Assembly: GCA_963790875.1 (NCBI GenBank)
Contig: CAWBQT010000023.1
Coordinates: forward strand, 1-64,000
From: AP-15 sp963790875
GTDB lineage: Bacteria > Pseudomonadota > Alphaproteobacteria > ATCC43930 > CGMCC-115725
DNA: 64,000 nucleotides
Reading direction: 5' to 3'
Translations under genes and position numbers: made by a program
Part shown: piece by piece, positions 26,246-36,693 of the stretch
Layout of the letters: each line of letters opens with the position of its first letter
How positions within the stretch are numbered: position 1 is the stretch's first letter
Notes under the pieces: model-generated
Told to the model about the DNA's origin: nothing
What the model saw: only the letters and a program-made list of their open reading frames with translations
Databases searched by the model: none

Positions 26246-26977
26246 ATGATCGATTTCTATTACTGGCCGACGCCGAACGGCTGGAAGGTTGCGATCATGC
26301 TCGAGGAATGCGGGCTCCCTTATCGCATGATCCCGGTCGATATCGGGCGTGGCGACCAGTTCAAGCCGGAATTTCTGGCGATTAGCCCGAACAACCGGAT
26401 GCCGGCGATCGTCGACCACGATGCCCAGGCCGAATTCGGCGATGCGCCGCTGCCGGTGTTCGAATCGGGCACGATCCTCGTGCATCTCACCGAGCGCGCC
26501 GGGCGCTTCATGTCGTCCACGAGGCGGGGGCGCAAGGAAACCCTCGAATGGCTTTTCTGGCAGGTCGGCAACCTCGGTCCGATGGCCGGACAACTGAGCC
26601 ATTTCGTCAATTACGCGCAGGGCGAGCATGCCTATTCGCGCATGCGCTATGCCGACGAATACAACCGTTGCCTCGGTGTCCTCGAGCGACGGCTCGAGGG
26701 GAGGGAATTCATCGTCGACGAGTATTCGATCGCCGACATGGCATGCTGGCCCTGGGTCTTGATCGCGAAGCCGCTTGGCCAGCCGCTCGACGATTTCCCG
26801 AATGTTGCGCGCTGGCGCGAGACGGTTAAACAGCGGCCGGCGGTGCAGCGCGGTGTCGATCTGGGCAAGGAATTGCGCCGCCGTGCGCCGCCTACCGATG
26901 CCGAGCGCCGGATCCTCTTCAACCAGACGGCGCAGACGCCTTTGCGCGGCGCTGAGGGACCGCCGATACGCTACTGA
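26246..26977 (+). CDS. Glutathione S-transferase family protein (YfcG/YghU-like)
   Basis: The product has 243 residues. The thioredoxin-like domain begins IDFYYWPTPNGWKVAIMLEE with the Asn-rich active-site start seen in Nu-class enzymes (YfcG), and carries ISPNNRMPAIVDHD and FESGTILVHL. The helical C-terminal domain has YSIADMACWPWV. Nu-class enzymes reduce disulfides of organic substrates with glutathione. The gene is coupled to the CoA-transferase upstream (GGAGAATAGAAG before the ATG). Its last 7 bases overlap the end of the convergent livM gene. Confidence 0.87.
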   Translation: MIDFYYWPTPNGWKVAIMLEECGLPYRMIPVDIGRGDQFKPEFLAISPNNRMPAIVDHDAQAEFGDAPLPVFESGTILVHLTERAGRFMSSTRRGRKETLEWLFWQVGNLGPMAGQLSHFVNYAQGEHAYSRMRYADEYNRCLGVLERRLEGREFIVDEYSIADMACWPWVLIAKPLGQPLDDFPNVARWRETVKQRPAVQRGVDLGKELRRRAPPTDAERRILFNQTAQTPLRGAEGPPIRY

Positions 26978-27921
26978 TTGAGCCAGCGGCGCGCGAAGCC
27001 AAGCAGGCCTTGCGGCAGGAATATGACGATGGCGATGAAGACGGCGCCGAGAGGGATTAAATAATATTCGGTAAGGAAGCGCGACAGGCCCTCGCGCAGC
27101 AGGATGAAAAAGCCGGCGCCGAGGATCGGGCCGACGAGAGTGCCGATGCCGCCGATGACGTTATAGATGACGGTCTCGCCCGAGACGAGGAAGAACACGA
27201 AATCGGGCGCGGCGAACTGGTTCTGGATCGCGTAAAGCACGCCGGCGAGGCCGGCGAAGAGGCCCGACAGCATCACCGCGACGATCTTGTAGCGTTCCAC
27301 CGGATAGCCGACGGCGCGGGTGCGCGCCTCGTTCTCTCGGATCGACTGCAGCACCATGCCAAACGGCGACTGGGTGATACGGCGCAGCAAAAGATACGAC
27401 CCGCTCACCACCGCCAGCACGAACCAATGTAGGATCGTCGGGGTGAACGCGATCGACAGGCGGCCGAAACCGAGTGCCGGCTGGTCGAAATTGAGCCCGT
27501 TTTCGCCCCCGGTCACCGTGGTCCAGGTAAAGATGACGACATAGAAGATCTGGGAAAAAATCAGCGTCGTTATCGCGAAGTAAATGTCGCGCAGCCGGGT
27601 CGAGAAATAGGCGACAAACGCGGCGACCGCGGCGGCGGCAATGAGCCCGTAGACGAGCGCCAGCCACAGATTGGGCGGCTGCGAGGTCAGCAACGCGGCG
27701 GCGGCGCCGTACATGCCGAGACCGAAAAACGCCGAGTGGCCGAACGACACCATGCCGGTGTAGCCGATCAATAGATCGGACGACATGGCGAGCAGGCCCC
27801 AGATCAGAATCTCGGTCAACAGGCGTCGCCAATACTCAGGCAGCAGCAGCGGCGCCAGGATCAAGAGGGCGAGAATGACGGCGAACCCGGTCCAAAAGAC
27901 GACGCCGTGGTCCCGCCTCAT
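26971..27921 (-). CDS. livM: Branched-chain amino-acid-type ABC transporter permease, LivM
   Basis: The product has 316 residues with about nine to ten membrane helices. LivM marks are present: GLLAMSSDLLIGYTGMVSFGHSAFFG, AITTLIFSQIFYVVI and VIYNVIGGIGTLVGPILGAG. The ATG at 27921 overlaps the livH stop as ATGA, so translation is coupled. It is the last gene of livK-G-F-H-M on the minus strand. With LivH it forms the channel in the inner membrane. Liv-type systems carry leucine and relatives, but also urea, amides or aromatic acids; the substrate is unproven. Confidence 0.92.
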   Translation of the reverse strand: MRRDHGVVFWTGFAVILALLILAPLLLPEYWRRLLTEILIWGLLAMSSDLLIGYTGMVSFGHSAFFGLGMYGAAAALLTSQPPNLWLALVYGLIAAAAVAAFVAYFSTRLRDIYFAITTLIFSQIFYVVIFTWTTVTGGENGLNFDQPALGFGRLSIAFTPTILHWFVLAVVSGSYLLLRRITQSPFGMVLQSIRENEARTRAVGYPVERYKIVAVMLSGLFAGLAGVLYAIQNQFAAPDFVFFLVSGETVIYNVIGGIGTLVGPILGAGFFILLREGLSRFLTEYYLIPLGAVFIAIVIFLPQGLLGFARRWLNQ

Positions 27922-28787
27922 TTCGTCGCGGCGAAGAGGCCGGTCGGCCGGAACAGCAATGTCACGATCAACACGACGAACGAGACGATTACCGCCTGTG
28001 ACGGACTTACCCATAGCGAGGCATAGGCTTCCAGAAGGCTGATGAAAATCGCCGCGGCGATCGAGCCGCCGAGGCTGCCCATGCCGCCGACCACGACGAC
28101 GATGAAGGCGCGCAGGATCCAGTTCAGGCCCATCGTCGCGTCGACGCCGCCGAACGGACCGAACAACACCCCACTCGCCGCCGCCATGCCCGAGCCGATC
28201 GCGAACACCCCGGTGAGCACCCACGGCACCGGGATCCCCATCGCCTGCGCCATAATCCGGTCCTGGGTGGTGGCGCGGATCCAGATGCCCCATTTGCCGA
28301 ATTTCAGGAACAGCCACAAGGCGCCGATGATCGCCGCCGACAGCAGCGCGACGAAGACCCGGTACCAGGGATAATCGAGATAGAACAGGTTGAAGTGGCC
28401 GCCGATCGGCTCGGATATTTTGCGTGACACCGCGCCGAACTGCCATAGCGCGTAGTTCTGCAGGACAAGCGAGACCCCGAAGGTGGCGAGGATCGTCGTC
28501 AGCGGGTCGCGGCCGAGGAGCGGCCGCAATGTCACGAGGTAGATCGCCGCTCCGAGCAGTCCGATGAGCACGCTCGCCGAGATCAACGCGAGCCAGAAAT
28601 TGCCGGTCAACGCCAGCGTCAGCACACCGACATAGGCGCCCAGCATGAACAGTTCGCCGTGCGCGAAATTGACGACGTCCATGATGCCGAAAATCAGGGT
28701 GAGCCCGGAGGAGACCAGCGCCAGGATCATGCCGGTGACGATTTCGTTGATGGTCTGGATCAGGATCTGGTCGACCGCAACGCCCAT
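27918..28787 (-). CDS. livH: Branched-chain amino-acid-type ABC transporter permease, LivH
   Basis: The product has 289 residues, all helical and hydrophobic. LivH hallmarks are SSGLTLIFGIMDVVNFAHGE, LFMLGAYVG, QDRIMAQAMGI and GGMGSLGGSIAAA. It starts one base after the livF stop and ends in an ATGA overlap with livM. It partners LivM in the inner membrane. Confidence 0.93.
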   Translation of the reverse strand: MGVAVDQILIQTINEIVTGMILALVSSGLTLIFGIMDVVNFAHGELFMLGAYVGVLTLALTGNFWLALISASVLIGLLGAAIYLVTLRPLLGRDPLTTILATFGVSLVLQNYALWQFGAVSRKISEPIGGHFNLFYLDYPWYRVFVALLSAAIIGALWLFLKFGKWGIWIRATTQDRIMAQAMGIPVPWVLTGVFAIGSGMAAASGVLFGPFGGVDATMGLNWILRAFIVVVVGGMGSLGGSIAAAIFISLLEAYASLWVSPSQAVIVSFVVLIVTLLFRPTGLFAATK

Positions 28788-28788
28788 G

Positions 28789-29544
<756 letters not shown>

Positions 29545-29563
29545 CGTAGCCCCACGTCCGCTT

Positions 29564-30373
29564 TCATGTTTTCAGATAGACTTCGAGAACGCGCGGGTTT
29601 TCCCGGATCTCGGCGGGCGAGCCCTCGGCCAGGATCCCGCCGTAATGGAACACGGTAATCCGGTCGGCCAATTCCATCACCACCTGCATATCGTGCTCGA
29701 CGATCAGGATCGTCAGGTCGGCGGCGATGCGGCGGACGAGCTGCATCGTGTCGTGTGTCTCGGCGGCGCTCATCCCGGCGGTCGGCTCGTCGAGGCACAG
29801 GAGCTGCGGCTCAGTCGCCAGTGCAATGGCGATTTCGAGGGTGCGTTGCTCGCCATGCGACAAGTTGGCGGCGAGTTCCCCGGCCTTGGCCAAGAGGCCT
29901 ACGGCGTCGAGCGCCGCCTCGGCCTTGTCGATGATGTCGCGATAGGTACGGTAATGTGTGAACAGGCTCCAGCCGTGCCGGCGCGACTGCGCGGCGATCC
30001 GCGCGTTTTCGAGCGCCGTCGCATTGGGCAGGATATTGGTGATCTGGTACGAACGGGCGATGCCCTTTTGCGAGATCCTGTTGGGGGGCAGCCCGGTGAT
30101 GTCGCCGCCGGCGAACCGGATCGTGCCCGACGAAGGACGCAGGACGCCGGTCAGGCAATTGAAGAAGGTGCTCTTGCCGGCGCCGTTGGGACCGATGATG
30201 GCGCGCACTTCTCCTTTGGTAACCGCGAAATTGACGCCGCTGAGCGCGGTCAGCCCGCCGAAGCGCATCGTCAACGCCTCGGTGCGCAGCAACGCCGCGC
30301 CGCCGTCCCCGGCGATCTGCCCAGTGGCGATCCGGCCCGGGGACGGCGCGGCCTGCAACGGGTCGGCGATCAC
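29564..30373 (-). CDS. livG: Liv-type ABC transporter ATP-binding protein, LivG
   Basis: The product has 269 residues. Walker A is GPNGAGKST, followed by NCLTGVLRPSSG. The signature is LSHGEQRTLEIAIALA and Walker B LLCLDEPTAGM. RFGGLTALSGVNFAV and GIARSYQITNILPNATALEN are LivG features. The GTG start at 30373 directly abuts the TAG stop of the binding-protein gene. It carries an unusually long N-terminal lead of about 28 residues. Confidence 0.92.
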   Translation of the reverse strand: MIADPLQAAPSPGRIATGQIAGDGGAALLRTEALTMRFGGLTALSGVNFAVTKGEVRAIIGPNGAGKSTFFNCLTGVLRPSSGTIRFAGGDITGLPPNRISQKGIARSYQITNILPNATALENARIAAQSRRHGWSLFTHYRTYRDIIDKAEAALDAVGLLAKAGELAANLSHGEQRTLEIAIALATEPQLLCLDEPTAGMSAAETHDTMQLVRRIAADLTILIVEHDMQVVMELADRITVFHYGGILAEGSPAEIRENPRVLEVYLKT

Positions 30374-31651
30374 CTAGGCCGTGGTAAAGCGGCAAGCCGG
30401 CGGCACGAACGTCTTATCTTTCGGCACGACATCCTTGATGTGGTAGGCGCCGCCGTCGACTTCGTAGATGAACTCGCGCACGAAGGCCTGGTGGTCTGCC
30501 GCGCGCAGCAGCTTGTCGCCCTGCGGAAAGTCGTAGCCTTCCTTCATCTCAAGCCCCTCGAGCGCCTCGATCAATTGCATCGTGTCGGCGCGGCCCTGGA
30601 ATTTCGACTTCTCGATGCCGAGCTTCAGGCAGTTCATCGCCTCGAAATTCGATTGCACATAGCGGTCGGGCAGCGGGTTGGATGGGGCGACCGATCGCAG
30701 GCGCCCCACCGCCTCGTCGAAAAAAGCCTTGTTGTAGGGCGTGTCGAGCGGCCCTTCGAGCACCGGAACGTAGCGGTCGAGGCCGGTGAAGCCGTCGATC
30801 TTCTTGCCGAGGGCGGGCAGGCTCGACGGCACGGCGACGGCGCCGTCGCCGGCGATCTTGTATTTCTTGGAGAGGCCGAGGTCATAACCCTGGTCGATGA
30901 AGTTGATCGCGTCCTTGCCGAAAAAGATCACGAGCACCCCGTCGAAACTGCCGTCGATCTTGGACAGGAACGGGGTCATGTCGGGGGTGCCGATCGGGAT
31001 GCCGGTGGCGCCGACGACCTCGCCGCCCTGCTTCTCGATTGACGCGGCATAGGCGTCCTTGGTCGACTGGCCCCAGGCATAATCGGCGTAGGCGATGTGC
31101 CACTTCTTGCCCAATTTGTTGACGAGGTAGAGTCCGAACGCGACCGCTTGGGCCGGGGCAAAGTCAAACGGACGGAAGCTGTAGCGGCTGCATTTGCTGG
31201 TCGTGATTGTCGTGTCGAGGCAGACGCTGATCATGTTGACGATCTTGTGCTGCCGGTAGAGCGGCATGCAGGCGAGGCAGATGTTAGACAGGACGCCGCC
31301 GACTTCCGCGTCGACCTCGTCCTCGACCAACAGCTTCTCGGTCTGACGGCGGCCGATGTCGGGTTTCGACTCGTCGTCTGCGGCGATCAGCTGGACGTCC
31401 CGCCCGAGGATGCCGCCATTCTTGTTGATGCGGTCGACCGCCATCTGCAGGCCGACCAGCGCGGTCTTACCGATCGGCGCACCGGCGCCCGACAGCGACT
31501 GGGTGCTGCCGATCTTGTACGGCGCCGAGGTAGCGAGAGCATAGCGCAACGGGACCGGCGCCATGACCGCCGCCCCGGCCGCGGCGCCCCAGCCGATCAG
31601 CCGGCGGCGCGTCGGCCGCGCGATGGACCGCGGCATCCCTTTCTCTGCCAT
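30374..31651 (-). CDS. Periplasmic substrate-binding protein of the Liv-type ABC transporter
   Basis: The product has 425 residues. A twin-arginine signal (RPTRRRLIGWGAAAGAAVMA) precedes a type-I periplasmic binding fold: KIGSTQSLSGAGAPIGK, QMAVDRINKNGGILGRDVQL, KLLVEDEVDAEVGGVLSN and YAWGQSTKDAY. It resembles amide/urea/branched-chain binders but is not a clear LivK, so the ligand is open. The ATG at 31651 is preceded by GGGGAGGG. An upstream in-frame start at 31894 lacks any signal-like sequence. It is first in the livG-F-H-M operon, and the promoter should lie in the 400-base gap shared with the glycosyltransferase gene. Confidence 0.88.
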   Translation of the reverse strand: MAEKGMPRSIARPTRRRLIGWGAAAGAAVMAPVPLRYALATSAPYKIGSTQSLSGAGAPIGKTALVGLQMAVDRINKNGGILGRDVQLIAADDESKPDIGRRQTEKLLVEDEVDAEVGGVLSNICLACMPLYRQHKIVNMISVCLDTTITTSKCSRYSFRPFDFAPAQAVAFGLYLVNKLGKKWHIAYADYAWGQSTKDAYAASIEKQGGEVVGATGIPIGTPDMTPFLSKIDGSFDGVLVIFFGKDAINFIDQGYDLGLSKKYKIAGDGAVAVPSSLPALGKKIDGFTGLDRYVPVLEGPLDTPYNKAFFDEAVGRLRSVAPSNPLPDRYVQSNFEAMNCLKLGIEKSKFQGRADTMQLIEALEGLEMKEGYDFPQGDKLLRAADHQAFVREFIYEVDGGAYHIKDVVPKDKTFVPPACRFTTA

Positions 31652-32051
31652 CGTGCTGACCCTCCCCGTCTGGTGCTCGAGATCCGTGCCGCGAACCCCG
31701 CCGGACCGCGATCCTATGCCCGGGCCAGCCTGTCGGAAAGAGGTGCAAACGGGCAAAGCGGGCCGTTCCGACAACATCCACGTGAGGCGGCTGCAAGAAA
31801 TCGGCTTGCCGCGGATTGCCTGCGTCGATTGCGCCGCTTCTCTGGCCGGTTGCAACCTGCGGGGCCGTGCGCTATCGGGACGGATACTGGCCAAGGCCGG
31901 GAACGCTGACTACTGCCGGTCGACCGGCGCGGCATTTGGTGATTGGACGTTGCGCCCGGTAGACGCAAATCTCTGCCAGCTGCGAAATGATTGTGGCTCG
32001 ACGAACCTGTGCGCGGCTGCGCCGATGCGCCCTGCCGCCCCTTAGCCGTCG
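31652..32051. other. Divergent intergenic region
   Basis: No gene is supported. It separates the divergent Liv operon and the polysaccharide island and should contain promoters for both. A GGGAGGG ribosome site for the binding-protein gene is at its left edge. I see no convincing operator repeats. Confidence 0.5.
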
Positions 32052-35000
32052 ATGAAGCGGGTGTTGCGCTCTTCCTTGCGACTGTTTCGGCGCGGCACGG
32101 GTTTGCGCCCGTCCTTCGGCAGGACCGCTCTCGGTGCACGATGGTGGGTCGGACCGATTATTGCCAAGCTCATAGCAAGCCCCCGCGGCCGGCGGGCCGT
32201 GCTCTGGTTGGTCGGGGCGGCGCGACAGACGGCGCTGTGGCGGCTCATTCGGCAGAACCGGGATATTCGGGAACTCGCCGCGTCGTGGAAGACCGCGCTC
32301 GCCGGCGATCGGCTAGGCCATCTCGCCTCGCACACCCTTGGCGCCCTGTCGACGCCAGGAAAGCGGACCGAATACGTACCGCCCGCCGGTTTGCTGCCCT
32401 GGTGCAACCCGCTCACGATAGAGGCGTCTCCGGAATTGGCGGCCCGGCCGTCGCTGAATGTGCTACTCCCCTCGCTGGCGATGAAGCACATGACCGGCGG
32501 CCCCAACACCGCGATCAACCTCGCCTGTCGTCTCGCCGGGCTTGGCGTTCGGGTTCGTCTGGTGAGCGCCGACGTAGCGATCGATGTCAACCCGACCGCG
32601 TTCTGGCGTCATGTCGAAACCCTTACGGGCATCGACGCCATGTCGCCGAATGTCGAGCTGGTCGATGCCTCCGACAGGGCGCGACGGTTCAAAATCGGCG
32701 AGAACGACCTTTTTTTCGCCACAGCGTGGTGGACCGCGCAGATGGCGAAATACGCGCTGCGCCATACCCGACATCGCCGCTTTCTTTATCTGATCCAGGA
32801 TTACGAGCCGCTGCTCCATCCATCCTCGACGCAAAGCGCGCTGGCCGAGGAAACCTACTGGCTCGACCACCTCCCAATTGTCAATACCAGCCTGTTGCGC
32901 GATTTCCTTGCCGTCGAACGCGTCGGCCGCTTTGCCGACCCGGAATTCGCGCGGAACGCGATCGTCTTCCAACCTGCCGTCGATAGCAGCAGCTTCTATC
33001 CCGAGGATCAGCCCGCCGCCCGACCGCCGGCGCGCCGGCGCCTCTTGTTCTATGCGCGGCCGCAGACCGCGCCGCGCAATGCCTTCGAGATGGGTGTCGC
33101 GGCGCTGCAGAAGCTGATCGTCGAAGGCCTGCTCGATCCGGCGGAATGGGAATTCCTCGGCATGGGCGACCCGTTCGCTGCGATCGGGCTCGGCGCCGGT
33201 GCCCGGCTGATGCCGACGCCGTGGCTGGATTTCGACGGTTATGCACGGCAGATGCGGCAGAGCGACGTCTTGCTGTCGCCGATGCTGTCACCGCATCCAA
33301 GCTACCCGCCGCTCGAAATGGCGGCTTGCGGACGGCCGGTGGTGACGACGACCTACGGCACCAAGACGGCCGAGCGGCTGGCCGCAATCTCGCCGAACAT
33401 CATCGGGGTCGAGCCGACGATAGAAGCTTTGGCCGCGGGTCTCGTCGAAGCCGTCCAGCGTGCTCGGCCGGCCGCGAAGGACGGCGTTTTCGGCTTTCCG
33501 CGATCCTGGTCGGAGAGCTTCGCCGAGACCGTGCCGGCGGTCTATCAGGCGCTTCTCGGCCTCCTTGGCGCCCCGCCGTTGCCGCGCCAGGCCCGCATCG
33601 ACGACGCGCGCCCTGCGGCCGGCTTATTCCCCGGCTATCGGAATTGGCCGAGCGACCGGTACAACACGTTGCGCTTTAGCCTGTTGTGCGAGCGCCAAAA
33701 GGCTTATGCCGAAGTCAAGGCAGACCTCGGCCTTATCAGCCTCCTGACCCCGGTGTGGAACACACCCGCCGCGATGCTGGCCGAGTTGGCGGAGAGCGTG
33801 TTCGGCCAGGATGCCGGGCCGAGCGTCGAATGGGTCATCCTCGACAATGGATCCGAGCGCCCAGAGACTCGCGACCTATTGGCCCGCCTCGCACAGCACC
33901 CTAGTGTCCGCCTGTTCCGGGTCGAGCGCAATCGCGGGATCATCGGCGGGATGCGCTATTGCCTCGAACAGGCGAGCAATCGCTACGTCGCACCGCTCGA
34001 TTCGGACGATCTCTTGAGCCCCGACTGCATCAGGGTGCTGACCGCCGAGCTGGTTGCCGCCGGTTATCCGGTCCTCGCCTATACCGACGAAGACAAGTTG
34101 CACGGTGGCCAATTCCTTGCCCAATACAATAAGCCGGACTGGGATCCGGTATTGTTTATCCATTCCTGCTATGTCGCCCATCTGACGGCGATCGATCGCA
34201 GGCGGGCGCTCGAACTCGAGGCCTATGCGGATTCGCGCAACGACGGGTCGCACGATCTCGACACCTTCGTTCGCTTCATCGGCGCGGGCCACACACCGCA
34301 CCACATCCCGCACATTTTGTACAGCTGGCGCATGCACCACCTCTCGACGGCTGGAGACATATCCAGCAAGGACTACATCGGTTCTTCGCAGACGGCGGCG
34401 CTCGAACGCTTTCTGGCCGGCGCGCGACTTGCGGAGCGGTACCGCGTCGAGCCTTCGCCGCTCTTCAAGGGGACGCCGGACTGGCGCCTCGTGCGCAGCG
34501 GCGAATTGCCGCCGATCGCGACGATCGCCATAAGTGACGGCGTCAACGACAGGGGCGCGATGGTTCCCGGGCAACGGGCCTCCGCGCACATCGAACGGGT
34601 CGCCGCCAAGACTGGGCTCGACGGATTATTGCGCGCCGTCGAACGCTGCGCCGAAACTTTCGATTACATCCATCTGCTGCGCGACCGGGTGGCAATCGAC
34701 GACGAGAGCTGGCCGGCCGAAGCCGTCGCGATGTTCGAACTGTTCCCCGATGTCGTGCTGGTCGGCGGTCGGCTGCATCGTCGCGGCATCATCGTCGATG
34801 CCGACCGGTATTTCGGCTTCGGTCAGGGTTGCGACTCGCCAAATCGCGATCGGGCAATGGCCGATCCCGGTTATTTCGCACAGATGTGGAAGCCGCATTC
34901 CGCGAGCGCCGTGCCGGTGCAGCACTGCGTCGCGCGCGCCGATTTTCTGGCGGGCGCACTGCCTCGCCTCGCCACCGCCGGTCTTGGCCTTGGCAACCTT

Positions 35001-36680
35001 GCGATGTGGCTTGGAGCCGCGGCACGGATGGCCGGCGGCCGAGTGGCGTATTCGCCATTTCTCTCCGCCCGCACCGCCGTTGTTCCGGCAGAGCCAGGGG
35101 CGACCGAGCGCAATGCATTCCTGGCGGCGTATCCCGAGTTGATCCCCGAGCGAGGCCTTCTGTCGCCCTGCCTCGGGTTGCGACCGGCGACGGCGTACGA
35201 GATCCTGCTGCCGGCGCAACGACGTGCAGAGGAAGCGGAGGCTCGCACCGAGAGCGTTGCCGATTATCCCGAACAGGCGGCCGCCGAGTTGATCGCGCGC
35301 CGGATCCGCGCCCCGCAGCCCGGCGGCGCCGTCTGCCGGTTTTCGGTGCTGACCAGCGTTTACTCGGGGACCCCGGCCGCCCTGTTCGAAGCAACCGCGC
35401 GGTCGCTTTTCTCACAGTCCTATCCGTTCGCCGAATGGATAGTCGTGGAGAGCGGGCCGAATTCGGCGGATCTCTCGATCCTGCTCGATCGTTTCGCCGG
35501 CGATCCCCGCATCCGCCGGTTTCGCCTGCCGGAGAATCTCGGGATCATCCGTCCGCTGCGCCATTGCCTGGAACGCGCCGCCGGCGATTTCGTCATTCCG
35601 CTCGACCACGACGATCTGCTCGCACCCGACGCCTTGCAGCAACTGGCCCTGGCGATCGCTGCCGCGCCCTCGGTCTCGTTCCTCTTCTCGGACGAAGACC
35701 TGCTGGTCGACGGCGAATTGCAAGCACCGTTCCGCCGCTTCGGTTTCGATCCGATCTTGAACGCAGCCGATTCTACTATTTGGCATCTCTGCGCCTTTCG
35801 GCGTGCACGTGGGCTGAACCTCGGCGTCTACGGTGATGCCGGCGCCGAATTTTGCCATGACTGGGACACGGTCTGCCGCTTTGCCGCCGCGAAGGACGAG
35901 ATCCTGCACCTGCCGCAGGTGCTCTATCATTGGCGTAGGCATGCCGGCTCGGCGAGCCACAGCGGCTCGCTGAACCATGGATCGCTGGCCTCGGCACAGC
36001 ATGTGATGGAGGGGCTAATCGCCCGCCAGGCGCAGCCGCAACTCTACGAAGTGGCACCTTTCCCGCTGCACCGCGGGGTCGAACAATACGCGATCCAACG
36101 GCGGCCGATCGATCCGCTGCCGATCGCCGCGATCGCCCTCGGCGAGGCGGATGCGAGCCGTTGCTCCGGGGTGACCGAGCATCATCGGCTCGCCGACTGG
36201 CGAAGTGCGGCCGCCGCGGCGCGACTGGCCAGGCTGGCCCGGGATATCCGGGCGGGACATGCCATGATGCTGGGCGAGGCGCTCCGGCCGGAGCCCGAGC
36301 GTGCTGCCTGGGAAGCCATGCGGCTCTTCGAGATGCACCCGGATGTTGCCGCGGCTGCCGGCCGGATCATCGGGTCAGACGGCAAAGTTGCCGCCTACGG
36401 CGCCGCCCCGGGTTTCGCCGATGGCGCGGTTGCGCTTGCGGTCGGCGCCGGCCGGAACGATCCTGGTCCTTACGCGATGGCCTTGAAGCCGCAGACCGCG
36501 ACTCGGCTCGCCGGCGAATATTTATTCTGCCGCACCGGGTTGTTGCGCGAAGCGGCGGCGCGCTTGGCCGAGGAGGATGTGCCGCTCGACCGGATCGCAG
36601 CGTGCCTGACGTCGCTGATCGCCGAGCGCGGGCTGCGCATCGCCTATTCGCCGCTGATCGAAGCCACCGCGAGATCTTAA
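32052..36680 (+). CDS. Trimodular glycosyltransferase (GT4-like, GT2, GT2), 1542 aa
   Basis: The product has 1542 residues with three catalytic modules. Residues about 148-496 are a GT-B, WsaF/GT4-like region (GGPNTAINLACRLAGLGVRV, FLYLIQDYEPLLHP, SYPPLEMAACGRPVVTTTYG). Residues about 559-760 are a GT2 domain with metal site APLDSDDLLSPD and acceptor-side YTDEDK. Residues about 1096-1300 are a second GT2 domain with IPLDHDDLLAPDALQ and FLFSDEDLL. Regions between and after the GT2 domains (about 840-1010 and 1350-1540) resemble each other and may be a repeated accessory fold. The likely role is adding several sugars in order to a surface glycan, with a rhamnan-like product suggested by the WsaF resemblance. 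It is cytoplasmic or membrane-associated. It leads a two-gene plus-strand unit. Confidence 0.88.
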   Translation: MKRVLRSSLRLFRRGTGLRPSFGRTALGARWWVGPIIAKLIASPRGRRAVLWLVGAARQTALWRLIRQNRDIRELAASWKTALAGDRLGHLASHTLGALSTPGKRTEYVPPAGLLPWCNPLTIEASPELAARPSLNVLLPSLAMKHMTGGPNTAINLACRLAGLGVRVRLVSADVAIDVNPTAFWRHVETLTGIDAMSPNVELVDASDRARRFKIGENDLFFATAWWTAQMAKYALRHTRHRRFLYLIQDYEPLLHPSSTQSALAEETYWLDHLPIVNTSLLRDFLAVERVGRFADPEFARNAIVFQPAVDSSSFYPEDQPAARPPARRRLLFYARPQTAPRNAFEMGVAALQKLIVEGLLDPAEWEFLGMGDPFAAIGLGAGARLMPTPWLDFDGYARQMRQSDVLLSPMLSPHPSYPPLEMAACGRPVVTTTYGTKTAERLAAISPNIIGVEPTIEALAAGLVEAVQRARPAAKDGVFGFPRSWSESFAETVPAVYQALLGLLGAPPLPRQARIDDARPAAGLFPGYRNWPSDRYNTLRFSLLCERQKAYAEVKADLGLISLLTPVWNTPAAMLAELAESVFGQDAGPSVEWVILDNGSERPETRDLLARLAQHPSVRLFRVERNRGIIGGMRYCLEQASNRYVAPLDSDDLLSPDCIRVLTAELVAAGYPVLAYTDEDKLHGGQFLAQYNKPDWDPVLFIHSCYVAHLTAIDRRRALELEAYADSRNDGSHDLDTFVRFIGAGHTPHHIPHILYSWRMHHLSTAGDISSKDYIGSSQTAALERFLAGARLAERYRVEPSPLFKGTPDWRLVRSGELPPIATIAISDGVNDRGAMVPGQRASAHIERVAAKTGLDGLLRAVERCAETFDYIHLLRDRVAIDDESWPAEAVAMFELFPDVVLVGGRLHRRGIIVDADRYFGFGQGCDSPNRDRAMADPGYFAQMWKPHSASAVPVQHCVARADFLAGALPRLATAGLGLGNLAMWLGAAARMAGGRVAYSPFLSARTAVVPAEPGATERNAFLAAYPELIPERGLLSPCLGLRPATAYEILLPAQRRAEEAEARTESVADYPEQAAAELIARRIRAPQPGGAVCRFSVLTSVYSGTPAALFEATARSLFSQSYPFAEWIVVESGPNSADLSILLDRFAGDPRIRRFRLPENLGIIRPLRHCLERAAGDFVIPLDHDDLLAPDALQQLALAIAAAPSVSFLFSDEDLLVDGELQAPFRRFGFDPILNAADSTIWHLCAFRRARGLNLGVYGDAGAEFCHDWDTVCRFAAAKDEILHLPQVLYHWRRHAGSASHSGSLNHGSLASAQHVMEGLIARQAQPQLYEVAPFPLHRGVEQYAIQRRPIDPLPIAAIALGEADASRCSGVTEHHRLADWRSAAAAARLARLARDIRAGHAMMLGEALRPEPERAAWEAMRLFEMHPDVAAAAGRIIGSDGKVAAYGAAPGFADGAVALAVGAGRNDPGPYAMALKPQTATRLAGEYLFCRTGLLREAAARLAEEDVPLDRIAACLTSLIAERGLRIAYSPLIEATARS

Positions 36681-36693
36681 GAAGGGCGGCGGC

